In this document: piece after piece, positions 1 to 7,451 of the stretch | Layout: each line of letters begins with the position of its first letter | Position numbering within the stretch: the first letter of the stretch is position 1 | Assembly: GCA_019247605.1 (NCBI GenBank) | Contig: JAFBAS010000089.1 | Coordinates: 1 to 47,211, forward strand | Origin: Hyphomicrobiales bacterium | GTDB lineage: Bacteria; Pseudomonadota; Alphaproteobacteria; Rhizobiales; Beijerinckiaceae | DNA length: 47,211 bases | Direction: 5' to 3' | The notes under the pieces: generated by a model | Seen by the model: only the letters and a program-made list of their open reading frames with translations | Databases searched by the model: none | Told to the model about the DNA's origin: nothing | Position numbers and translations under genes: made by a program

Positions 1-98
1 CGACCAAAGCTCAATGGAAAAGAAAAAGCGCGAAGGCTATTTTTGAGGGACGCTTTGGCGCCGCGATCTCGCAATCGATGGGCTCTTCGGGCGCATAG
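1..98 (+). CDS. Possible C-terminal end of a gene cut by the left edge
   Basis: One plus-strand frame is open from the first bases and ends at a TAG at 96-98, giving about 31 residues with no recognisable motif. Its position fits the tail of a gene running into the window and converging on the export gene that ends at 222, with two hairpins between the two stops. The fragment is too short to name a family, and chance openness of a GC-rich frame is a real alternative. Confidence 0.25.
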   Translation, partial: TKAQWKRKSAKAIFEGRFGAAISQSMGSSGA

Positions 99-123
99 GG
101 GTTGGCGGGGCTCACCCTCATCC

Positions 124-177
124 GTCGATCGCTGACGCGATCGACACCTTCTCCCACGCGAAGATCGCGGGAGAAGG
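124..177. repeat. Two back-to-back hairpins between convergent gene ends
   Basis: The first inverted repeat has perfect 9-bp arms (GTCGATCGC, loop TGAC, GCGATCGAC; 124-145). The second has 9-bp arms CCTTCTCCC (147-155) and GGGAGAAGG (169-177) around a 13-nt loop. There is no T-run, so this is not a classical intrinsic terminator. Paired GC-rich palindromes of this kind resemble REP-type intergenic repeats of Hyphomicrobiales and could slow exonucleases or stop transcription from either side. Confidence 0.6.
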
Positions 178-221
178 AGGCGACTCTTCCTTGTAACTCG
201 CGCGGGCAATCGTCACCGAAG

Positions 222-1532
222 CTACGGCGAAGAAGCTTTGTCCGCGTTGTTGCCGAGGCGTGTGACCGTCCCGTCGCCTCGATCGAAGCGCAAGGCGACC
301 TCGATGACATCGCCGGGCTGAAGCTCGTAATCCTCGTTCACGGCGGATTTGTCCCAGCCCTTCTCGGCCTTGCGCATGATCGTGATCTGCGGGCTTCCGG
401 TTGTGGCGCGCGTAAGCTGCGACCTCACTTGCGAGGAATATTCGAGCTTCTCGCGCACGCCCTCGAGCTTGGCGCGGTTCTGCGCGAGCTTGACGTTGGC
501 GTCCTGCAATTCCTCGAGGAGCTTGATCTTGCGCTGATCGTCGAGCCGCTCGAGCTGCCTTGCGAAATCATCCTGCTGCTTGCGCACCTGCATCAATTGC
601 GCCGTAATCTGCAGCTTGCGCGTGGACGACAAGAGTACGGCGCGCCGTGCATCGGTGACGCGCGTGCTCGTCAAGGTGCCTTTGCTGTACAGGTCGGTTG
701 CCCTTTTGAGCTCGTCCGCGTCGGCCTCCGTGCCTTGCTCTTCCTTCGTCTCCTGCTCGGCGAGGACGCCAGCCTCGGCGGCCATTTGATCGATGCTGTG
801 CTGGAGATAAGCCTTTTCGCGCTCGTAATCGGCGAGCCGTGTCTTGAGCTCCTCGCTTTCCAATCTCACGATCTCGGCGATCGTCGTGCGTGGCAGCGGG
901 GAATCGGCGACCGCGCCTGGATCGAGGTTCTGCTTGCCGCCGAGCTCGGCGCGCAAGCGCGCAACCTGCATCTCGGACTTTGCGACCTCCGCCCACAGCG
1001 AGTCCAATTCGCTGCGTAGATCCGCGACTTCGAGATAGGGGTTGTTCATGGTCGCATGCAAAACGTCATATCCGCCCGACAAGGCCACCGCCTGACGCAC
1101 CGTCATTTGCGGTCGGAACGGATGCTCTCCGGGCTTGGACACATCGCCGTTGACGTAAATCGGCCTGTATTCCACGACGGTCGCAACGACGTCATTGGGT
1201 TCGATGATGATCGAGTCTTCGCGACCATCGGGCATCCTGACGCGAAAGACCCTTGTCGCGAGCGTCGCCTGGATTTTTGCCTGGACTTCCAACGGCGACA
1301 GACCCGCGGCCTTGATCGTGCCAAGTGCCGGAAAGGAGATGGTGCCATCGAGCTGCACCGGAACGCGATGCAAGAGCTCGGGGACTCGGGCAACGGATAT
1401 TTCGAGGACATCGCCCACGTCGAGCTTGTAAGCGGCGCTCGCCGGAAGAACCGAAAGGAGAAGGGCTGTCGCCGACAAGAGCCCGCTGAAACGCGCGAGC
1501 TTGATGAAGGCGAATTTCCGTTTGGATGACAT
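222..1532 (-). CDS. Polysaccharide biosynthesis/export outer-membrane protein (Poly_export/SLBB, ExoF/Wza-like)
   Basis: Predicted secreted protein of 436 residues that helps move a polymer through the periplasm and outer membrane. A signal peptide with a hydrophobic core ends near ASA at residues 31-33. It is followed by the polysaccharide-export domain (LDVGDVLEISV, then an LDGTISFPALG stretch, about 36-125), an SLBB domain (PIYVNGDVSKPGEHPF, about 125-180), a long helical coiled coil rich in E, R and L (about 180-370), and a second short SLBB-like C-terminus (LQPGDVIEVALRF). This layout matches ExoF-type export proteins better than short Wza lipoproteins, and no lipobox cysteine is seen. 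The ATG at 1532 is preceded by an AGGAG ribosome-binding site, so the longer frame starting at 1586 is not used. It probably partners the Wzz/tyrosine kinase encoded at 9604. Confidence 0.85.
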   Translation of the reverse strand: MSSKRKFAFIKLARFSGLLSATALLLSVLPASAAYKLDVGDVLEISVARVPELLHRVPVQLDGTISFPALGTIKAAGLSPLEVQAKIQATLATRVFRVRMPDGREDSIIIEPNDVVATVVEYRPIYVNGDVSKPGEHPFRPQMTVRQAVALSGGYDVLHATMNNPYLEVADLRSELDSLWAEVAKSEMQVARLRAELGGKQNLDPGAVADSPLPRTTIAEIVRLESEELKTRLADYEREKAYLQHSIDQMAAEAGVLAEQETKEEQGTEADADELKRATDLYSKGTLTSTRVTDARRAVLLSSTRKLQITAQLMQVRKQQDDFARQLERLDDQRKIKLLEELQDANVKLAQNRAKLEGVREKLEYSSQVRSQLTRATTGSPQITIMRKAEKGWDKSAVNEDYELQPGDVIEVALRFDRGDGTVTRLGNNADKASSP

Positions 1533-1752
1533 GACGCTCCTGCAATCCGAGTTCAAGTTCGACGCTCCATGGCGTTCGGCGATCAACCGTCCCCCACTTG
1601 GTCGTTGATCAAGGGCAGCCTTCCGCGAATCGTCTCCGTCTCCTGGGTTATGCTTAGCGCAGGCCGGCCGCGAGCAGAATTGCCACGACGTTCTACGCCC
1701 TTAGGGGAGCATCATCCTTTTCGGAAAAGTGGATTTCACTCCTCTGCCTTGC
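1533..1752. other. Intergenic region with a palindromic repeat remnant
   Basis: This gap lies between two minus-strand genes and should carry the promoter of the export gene. Around 1705-1740 is a stretch with the compact palindrome CTTTTCGGAAAAG followed by TGGATTTC. It resembles fragments of a dispersed element common between genes in Hyphomicrobiales (variants of GAAAAGTGG with a GAGCAT block); that link is from memory and untested. No further gene is seen. Confidence 0.35.
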
Positions 1753-3039
1753 TTATCGCGCAATTGCGGCTTTCCTCGGCTCTTCTTCGGGCCAAGTGAG
1801 CCGTGCGACGTAGTCCGCCACGGGCGCGCCGGCCTTCCCCCAATTGCTGGACCAGATGACCTGCGTGCCGTCCGGCGACGGAGAAGCGTGAGCCTCGCTC
1901 CAATAATCGTTTTTCACGTCGCGGGTTTGGATGAGCCGCCTGATCTCGCCCGAGCCGTCGATGCGCAGCGCCACGACTTCCTGGTAGAAGGGGGCCCAAC
2001 GAGGATTGCTGTCGAGCTCGGCTTTGTCGCCGGTGTAGGTGAGGAACACCCAGCCGGGGCGCTTGATATTGCGGACCGAGGCGTGCTGGCCTTCACCGAA
2101 GGGCGCAAGATCGGTGACCGCGCCATCCTTCAAGCGCCTTTTGATGACGTGATATTTGTCCGGATCATCCTTGCTGATCCCCACATAGACGTCCTCGCCA
2201 TCTGCGTCGACAACCATGTCTCCGTGCCCCGGGCGGTGATTCTCGGACCAATGTTGAAGCTCCACGCCATCCACCGTGAACACATAAGCCTGGTTAGTGT
2301 CGTCAGCCGTCACCTGCCAGCAGAAAACATAACGGCCGGAAGGAGAGATGCCGCAATACCCGTTCTCGCCAACGAGTCTCGAGAGATCGATGTCGGGGTG
2401 CTTCGCCTTCGTTGAAATGTCGTAAGCGAAGGCGACATGCCTGCCTTGTCCATTGCGGGCGCGCACCACCAATCGATCTCCGTCGTCTGATGGATTTCCC
2501 TTGTAAGGTCCGAACTGGAGGTCCTTGTATTCGCTGGAAAAGAAGGCCTGCGTCTTTGATTCGGTGAGCGGCGCCCAGAGATAGATCTCGTTGCCGCCGA
2601 CGCAGATCATCTTTTTCGGATCGGTCGGATGCCACTCGCACTCATTCGGGATGGTGCGATGAAAGAGCGGCGTGTAGTCGTGCCCGTCCAGGAAGCACAG
2701 ACCCGCACAGCCGTTCGCGATCAACAACAGGCTCTGATCGGCGTTCCAGGCTTGGGAGCTCGCATAGCGATGCGTGCAATAGGCCTGCTCGCAAAAAAGG
2801 CCGGGCGCCATTTCTTGGCCGGGGTCGGTGATGCGAGTGAACGGCGTGCCGGTGACCGGGTCTGTCGCGGGCTCGAGATACCCCGGTTCCGCCATCGGTG
2901 GCGTGGCAAGAACGTGGGCCGAAGAGAGCTTCTCGTCGGCCATGATCGTACCGCTGGCCCCGATGATCGCGAGCAGCGCCATCGCGAAGCCAAGCACATC
3001 GACTAGCGAAATTGCGAAACGCCGTCGCGGTGTACACAT
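1753..3039 (-). CDS. Secreted beta-propeller (WD40/TolB-like) protein of the polysaccharide locus, function unknown
   Basis: A 428-residue protein with an N-terminal export signal (RRRF followed by a hydrophobic stretch to about residue 33). The mature part carries repeated beta-propeller blade motifs, for example SPSGRYVFCW, DADGEDVYVG and SPDGTQVIWSS near the C-terminus. The overall shape recalls TolB/oligogalacturonate-lyase-like propellers, but no catalytic residues can be assigned. Four cysteines near residues 80-120 (FCEQAYC, GCAGLC) could form disulfides outside the cytoplasm. The ATG at 3039 is preferred to a TTG at 3066 because it begins directly at the signal peptide. Its place between the export protein and the regulator suggests a role at the cell surface in handling or trimming the polymer; this is inference. 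Confidence 0.6.
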   Translation of the reverse strand: MCTPRRRFAISLVDVLGFAMALLAIIGASGTIMADEKLSSAHVLATPPMAEPGYLEPATDPVTGTPFTRITDPGQEMAPGLFCEQAYCTHRYASSQAWNADQSLLLIANGCAGLCFLDGHDYTPLFHRTIPNECEWHPTDPKKMICVGGNEIYLWAPLTESKTQAFFSSEYKDLQFGPYKGNPSDDGDRLVVRARNGQGRHVAFAYDISTKAKHPDIDLSRLVGENGYCGISPSGRYVFCWQVTADDTNQAYVFTVDGVELQHWSENHRPGHGDMVVDADGEDVYVGISKDDPDKYHVIKRRLKDGAVTDLAPFGEGQHASVRNIKRPGWVFLTYTGDKAELDSNPRWAPFYQEVVALRIDGSGEIRRLIQTRDVKNDYWSEAHASPSPDGTQVIWSSNWGKAGAPVADYVARLTWPEEEPRKAAIAR

Positions 3040-3117
3040 CACGCATTCACCCGACTCGTCCTTCAAAGCAGCCGGAACGGCTCATGAAGGCCAAACACGC
3101 AGGCCGAGCGGATGGTT

Positions 3118-4044
3118 TCAGCGAGCGCTCCAACCTGCTCGCGGAACTGATCGCGAGCGATGCATATGGCTCGCTCCGTTCGCTCTCGCGGGCTGATGTA
3201 TCGAGTTTGCCGCGATGGCATCGACGCCGATCACGTCCGAGGCGGCGGGCCTGGAGCCTCGATAAAGAGCAGGCTCGGCTGCCTTCGTGACCGCGAGTGC
3301 CGCATCCGTGCTCATTCCGCCGATGAAGGAATCGTTGTTCATCGCCCAGATCGCAGCTTGCGTACGATTGCTCACCCTGATCTTGCGCAAGATCGCCTTC
3401 ACATGGACTTTCACCGTGGCTTCGGCGATGTCGTTCTTGCGCGCGATCGCCTTGTTCGAATCGCCCTCGATAAGGCACCGCAGGATGCATTTCTCCCTTG
3501 CCGAGAGCCGCGGCGCATATTTGCTTTCGCCTTCCGCGGATGTCGCTCCAGAAGGGTTCGGCTCGGCACCATTGGCTGCCACCGGCGCCGCCAACTCCGG
3601 CGAGGGCTGAACCTCACTGTAGTGGTGCAGAATGTACGAGAGCACCTCCAGAGGAAGAATGGTTTCTCCGAGAATCACGAGCTCGAGCGATTTGATGAAG
3701 GTGTCGCAGCTCGGCTTCAAGAAATAAGCATCGGCGCCAGCGCGGAATGCGGCGACGATGTTGCTGTCGCTGAGCTGGTCGTGATTCGCGACGAGCGCCA
3801 CGCGGGCCGTGGGATATTGCGCCTTGAAGAGACGAATGTCCTTGATGGTCGCGGCTTGATCAGTGCCGACGTCGATGATCAGCAAGACCGGTTGATCTTG
3901 CGGCATCGCCCCCGGTGCGACATCGTCGACGCGCGATGCCGCGGCCGCGATCCGAAAATCCGCCGCGCTCAAGATCCGTGCGAGACCCTCGCGAAACAAC
4001 GCGCATGACCCCACCAGGACCGTTGCGAATGAACATCGGTCCAT
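3118..4044 (-). CDS. LuxR-family regulator with a degenerate receiver domain
   Basis: A 308-residue NarL/FixJ-like transcription factor. Residues 5-125 fold like a receiver: the candidate phospho-acceptor aspartate (LLIIDVG) and the conserved lysine (YFLKPS) are present, but the usual acidic pair after the first strand is replaced (VLVGSCALFREG instead of a DD pair). Magnesium-dependent phosphorylation is therefore doubtful. A LuxR helix-turn-helix follows at about 180-240 (LSAREKCILRCLIEG, NDIAEATVKVHVKAIL), then an unusual 65-residue tail with no known motif. The ATG at 4044 has a very strong GGGGAGG site 6 nt upstream. It is divergent from the polysaccharide operon across 666 nt and is the obvious candidate regulator of that operon. 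Confidence 0.8.
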   Translation of the reverse strand: MDRCSFATVLVGSCALFREGLARILSAADFRIAAAASRVDDVAPGAMPQDQPVLLIIDVGTDQAATIKDIRLFKAQYPTARVALVANHDQLSDSNIVAAFRAGADAYFLKPSCDTFIKSLELVILGETILPLEVLSYILHHYSEVQPSPELAAPVAANGAEPNPSGATSAEGESKYAPRLSAREKCILRCLIEGDSNKAIARKNDIAEATVKVHVKAILRKIRVSNRTQAAIWAMNNDSFIGGMSTDAALAVTKAAEPALYRGSRPAASDVIGVDAIAANSIHQPARANGASHMHRSRSVPRAGWSAR

Positions 4045-4710
4045 ACTCGCCTCCCCTGATTACCTCTGCAGAAAAATTGGCAGTTGACGGCCCCCGATGC
4101 CGACAATCCACCGTCCCCAAGTTGGAATACGCAGCCTACACCTGTTGAACATTTAACACGGCAAGTATCGCGAATTTCACCGCCGCGTTTATTCTTCCAA
4201 TTAGACGGACCGCATCATTTGATCTCTCCGAACTCTTGGCGGATCCAGATTTGGTCAGTGCGATTGACGAAATTGCTCTTTCTCAGAGCGTTTGTCAAAT
4301 AATATCACGATCCCGTGAACCGGGGCAAGATTCGCAAAATAAGCTCCTTTGTGAAGGGATTGGCGGGGATCATTTCAGCACCTTCCACAATCCTTGCCGG
4401 GACGAATGGTTCCGTCGCGGGTTGATTTGATTTGCCGGGAGATTTTTGCGCTGTGGTCGTTTGCCAGACCGGCCGCGTGCAAATTTTGTGGGGACCGCCG
4501 GCCGTAGTTCATTGTAGGTACTCCCGAATGTGGGAGCACCATTTCGGGAGAGCACAGTGGTAGTGCTTATTAGCCGTCGGCCGATTAGGATGGTTATTTG
4601 ACGCAGTTATGAAAAGACGAGATTCTTTCTTGCGTGCAACGCGAACAAATCTCGCGAGCGCAAATCCCTAAAGAACTTGCCCCATCAAGGCGTGTATCGA
4701 GGAGAGTATC
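4045..4710. other. 666-nt divergent regulatory region of the polysaccharide locus
   Basis: No gene is seen on either strand. The region is clearly more AT-rich than its surroundings (for example 4140-4330), as expected of a promoter region. It contains an imperfect 9-bp inverted repeat at 4517-4540 and a nearby GGGAGAGCAC half-site. A possible sigma-70 promoter (TTGACG at 4598-4603, 17-nt spacer, GATTCT at 4621-4626) would read toward the leader ORF at 4711. The -10 match is weak. Confidence 0.5.
4517..4540. promoter_or_regulatory. Inverted repeat, candidate operator of the polysaccharide operon
   Basis: GGTACTCCC, six bases, then GGGAGCACC: eight of nine arm positions pair. A related half-site (GGGAGAGCAC) follows within 20 nt. 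It lies upstream of the candidate promoter at 4598 and between the divergent regulator gene and the operon, so a dimeric regulator binding here is plausible. It could instead be an RNA hairpin if transcription starts further upstream. Confidence 0.4.
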
Positions 4711-4830
4711 ATGGCCGAACGGGCCCGCATCATCCCCCATGCTTGCTTCAGTTCGGCCGCGGAATGCATCGCTTCCGTCATTGAGGATTTCGCAAACGGC
4801 GACCGGACGTCGCGGAGGCCGCTCCCTTGA
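4711..4830 (+). CDS. 39-residue leader ORF translationally coupled to the glycosyltransferase
   Basis: An ATG at 4711 follows a strong GAGGAGA ribosome-binding site (4699-4705). The frame runs 39 codons and its TGA (4828-4830) overlaps the TTG start of the glycosyltransferase in the arrangement TTGA. The product begins MAERARIIPHACF and has no recognisable domain or signal. The strong site and the exact stop/start overlap suggest that it is translated and sets the rate of the following weak TTG start. Whether the peptide itself has a job is unknown. Confidence 0.5.
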   Translation: MAERARIIPHACFSSAAECIASVIEDFANGDRTSRRPLP

Positions 4831-6107
4831 GCGCCCATGTGCTCTGCGTCGGCGGAGAAGATCACAGCCTACGCATTCCGTTCCTCCATGCGCTTCGCCA
4901 ACGCGGCTTTCGCGTTTCGGCGGCGGGCAGCGGAAAAGCCGAGCCCTTCGCTCAGGCGGGAATTGCGTTTTTTCCCGTTCCCTTGGAGCGCTTCGTAAAT
5001 CCGCTCGCCGATTGGAGGACCCTCGGCTCTTTGGCCAGGCTTTTCGCCGAGCTTTCACCTGACCTCGTCCAGAGTTTCGACACCAAGCCCAATCTCCTCG
5101 TACCCCTGGCTGCTCGAGGAGCGCGCGCGGTCAGCGTCGTTCGCACGATCAACGGGCTGGGCTGGATCTATTCGTCTCGTTCGTTGAAGGCCTCTTTGCT
5201 GTCTCCCGTTTATCGCAACCTGCATCGACTCGCCGCCCGATCGACCGCGGCAACCCTCTTCCAGAATCGCGACGACATGGCGTTCTTCGAGCGACACCAC
5301 CTGCTCGGGAGCGGCTTACCGCGCCTGATTCCGGGCTCGGGAATCGATGTCGACAAATTCGAGCGAGCGCGGCTCACGGGTCCTTCGCGCAAAGAGCTGC
5401 GTCAAACCCTTCGGCTTTCCGACACCGAGGTCGTGATCACCGTCACTCGCCTCACCCGACAGAAGGGCATTCCCACACTGCTCGAGGCGGCTGCGCTCGT
5501 ACATGCAGAAAGGCCGGGCGTGCGCTTTCTGCTCGTCGGCCCACGAGAAAGCGAGGGCCCGCTCGCGGTCTCCGAGGCCGAGCTCGAGCGCCACGCGGCC
5601 TACGTCACCGCACTCGGGCGTCGTTCCGACATACCTTCTCTTCTTCAGGCTGCCGACGTATTCGCCTTCCCGACGGAATATCGGGAAGGCGTGCCGCGCG
5701 CCCTCCTCGAAGCGGCGCTTGCGGGCTTGCCCATCGTAGCGACGAGGATGCCCGGCTGTTCCGACGTCGTCGAAGACGGCAAAAGCGGATTTCTCGTACC
5801 TCCCCGCTCGCCTCGCCTTCTCGCGGGACGAATCATCAAGCTTCTGCAGGAGCAGGAAACGGCGGCCGTGATGAGCGCGCGCGCAACCCATCGGGTAAGG
5901 CAGGAGTTCGGGCTCGACCTCACCGTGGAGCGCTACGCCAGGGTGTATGACGATATCCTGAACGCGTCACAAAGCGCCTTGCCTGACCGCGAGGACCTAA
6001 ATCTACATTGCCTACGGCAGGCGGCGCCGCCGCTCGGCACCGACATGCCCGACTGTGCCGAGAGGGAACCAGCGCACGCTCCCCACCGGATCTTGGGGAC
6101 CCACTGA
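4827..6107 (+). CDS. Family 4 (GT-B fold) glycosyltransferase
   Basis: A 426-residue cytoplasmic enzyme expected to transfer a sugar from a nucleotide-sugar to the lipid-linked repeat unit. The N-terminal Rossmann half includes LSPDLVQSFDTKPNLL. The C-terminal donor-binding half has the VITVTRLTRQKGIPTLLEA region and the GT4 E-x7-E signature in EYREGVPRALLEAALAG at about residues 284-300. The start is TTG at 4827 with GGAGG 8 nt upstream, and it overlaps the leader ORF stop. The last 35 or so residues, rich in H, P and C, are not typical of the family and may be a free tail. The stop overlaps the next start (TGATG). It is the only glycosyltransferase gene in this window. Confidence 0.85.
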   Translation: MSAHVLCVGGEDHSLRIPFLHALRQRGFRVSAAGSGKAEPFAQAGIAFFPVPLERFVNPLADWRTLGSLARLFAELSPDLVQSFDTKPNLLVPLAARGARAVSVVRTINGLGWIYSSRSLKASLLSPVYRNLHRLAARSTAATLFQNRDDMAFFERHHLLGSGLPRLIPGSGIDVDKFERARLTGPSRKELRQTLRLSDTEVVITVTRLTRQKGIPTLLEAAALVHAERPGVRFLLVGPRESEGPLAVSEAELERHAAYVTALGRRSDIPSLLQAADVFAFPTEYREGVPRALLEAALAGLPIVATRMPGCSDVVEDGKSGFLVPPRSPRLLAGRIIKLLQEQETAAVMSARATHRVRQEFGLDLTVERYARVYDDILNASQSALPDREDLNLHCLRQAAPPLGTDMPDCAEREPAHAPHRILGTH

Positions 6108-7450
6108 TGCAGAGCGGCTCACAACGCTCGAGCTTCGAAGCTGGGCCGATGGCGTTCGACGCGATCCTCGCGCTCGGGCTGGTGCTGTCTACGAGTTCCC
6201 AGCTGAGGCTCGCCGGAGGGATCGGCCCGGGCGAAATCTGTCTCACGCTGTGGCTACTCGTGATGGTCGCCCGCGAAGCTCTGCGCCTCGGCCCGACGCT
6301 CACGCCCGCCTTGTCGCGGCTCTTGTTCTTTTGGAGCGCCTTCGCCGCGGCCCAATGCATCGGCACCTTGGCCGGGCTCGCGATCGGCGATCGGCATGAT
6401 CCTTCGCTCTTCCTCCACGACGCGCTCGCCTATCCGCTCCTCGGCGCGCTCAGCCTCCTGAGCGTGGTCGATCCCGGCGCGCCGCAACGGCTGCGGCGAA
6501 CCGCGTGGCTCGTGGCGATCTTCGGCGCCGTTGCGCTTGCGCTTCAACTTGCCAATGCGGCTGGGCTCATCAATCTGCTCGGCGCGGATCCTTGGTATTG
6601 GGATCGGATGCGCGGCTGGTCCGAGAATCCCAACCAGCTTGGGCTTTTTTGCGCGGCGCATGCGCTCTTGACGCTCCATCTCGCCGAAACGGCACCGGGA
6701 GCGGCCTCGAGGAGCGCGGCTCTCGCCTGCGGCGCCTTCTCGGTCATCGTTGGGCGGCTCTCGAAGAGCGACACCTTCAGCATCGTGCTCGTCACCGCCA
6801 TTCCGGTCTTCTGCGCGTTGAAGTTCCGCGCCTGGCTCGTTTCGCTCGGGCCGGCGCTGACCATGCGCTCGGCCGTCGCCTGGATCGCCGTGATCGGAGT
6901 TCCGATCTTCCTGCTCTCGGCCGCTCCGCTCGCATACTCGTTTGCGAACCAGGCGGAGGGCTTCGCCAAAGGTCTTTCAAAGGGCTCCGGCAAGGAAGCG
7001 TCTGACGAAGCCGATCTTCGCCTGAATTCGTGGAGCGATGCCTTAAGCCGCGGCCTCGAATCGGGCATGCTCGGGTTGGGCCCCGGACCGCATCTGCAGA
7101 TACCCGCCATCCTTGTCGCCGCTCGGGTCAACGAGAACGGCCCCAAAAACATCGAGCATCCCGAGGCCAACGCCGCGCCGAATTTCGAGGCCCACAACAC
7201 CGTCCTCGACTTGTTCACCCAGGGCGGCTTGCTTGCAGTGGCAAGCTTCGTCTGGGTGCTGGGCTCGACCTTTGTCGTGACCTTCAAGGCAAGACTTGCC
7301 GGATTGGGCACCTTGCTCTTCGGGCTCGGCGTCTTTGCCGTTTTCCACCTGATCGTGCGCCAGCCGATCTTCTGGTTCGCGATCTCGCTTTGCCTCGTCG
7401 CGGGGTTTGAAGCGACACAACCCACCGCGATGCCTCAACGGAGTTCATGA
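6107..7450 (+). CDS. O-antigen ligase/polymerase-like membrane protein (Wzy-type)
   Basis: A 447-residue protein with roughly ten to twelve hydrophobic segments, expected in the inner membrane, where Wzy proteins join repeat units on the periplasmic face. The large loop before the last helices contains AHNTVLDLFTQGG (about residues 361-374), matching the H-N signature of the Wzy_C/O-antigen ligase family. An earlier RGWSENPNQLG motif is also typical. The ATG at 6107 overlaps the upstream TGA and follows GGGGA; the longer frame from 6008 would sit inside the previous gene. The context (Wzz and Wzx in the same operon) favours polymerase over ligase, which sequence alone cannot settle. Confidence 0.8.
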   Translation: MQSGSQRSSFEAGPMAFDAILALGLVLSTSSQLRLAGGIGPGEICLTLWLLVMVAREALRLGPTLTPALSRLLFFWSAFAAAQCIGTLAGLAIGDRHDPSLFLHDALAYPLLGALSLLSVVDPGAPQRLRRTAWLVAIFGAVALALQLANAAGLINLLGADPWYWDRMRGWSENPNQLGLFCAAHALLTLHLAETAPGAASRSAALACGAFSVIVGRLSKSDTFSIVLVTAIPVFCALKFRAWLVSLGPALTMRSAVAWIAVIGVPIFLLSAAPLAYSFANQAEGFAKGLSKGSGKEASDEADLRLNSWSDALSRGLESGMLGLGPGPHLQIPAILVAARVNENGPKNIEHPEANAAPNFEAHNTVLDLFTQGGLLAVASFVWVLGSTFVVTFKARLAGLGTLLFGLGVFAVFHLIVRQPIFWFAISLCLVAGFEATQPTAMPQRSS

Positions 7451-7451
7451 G

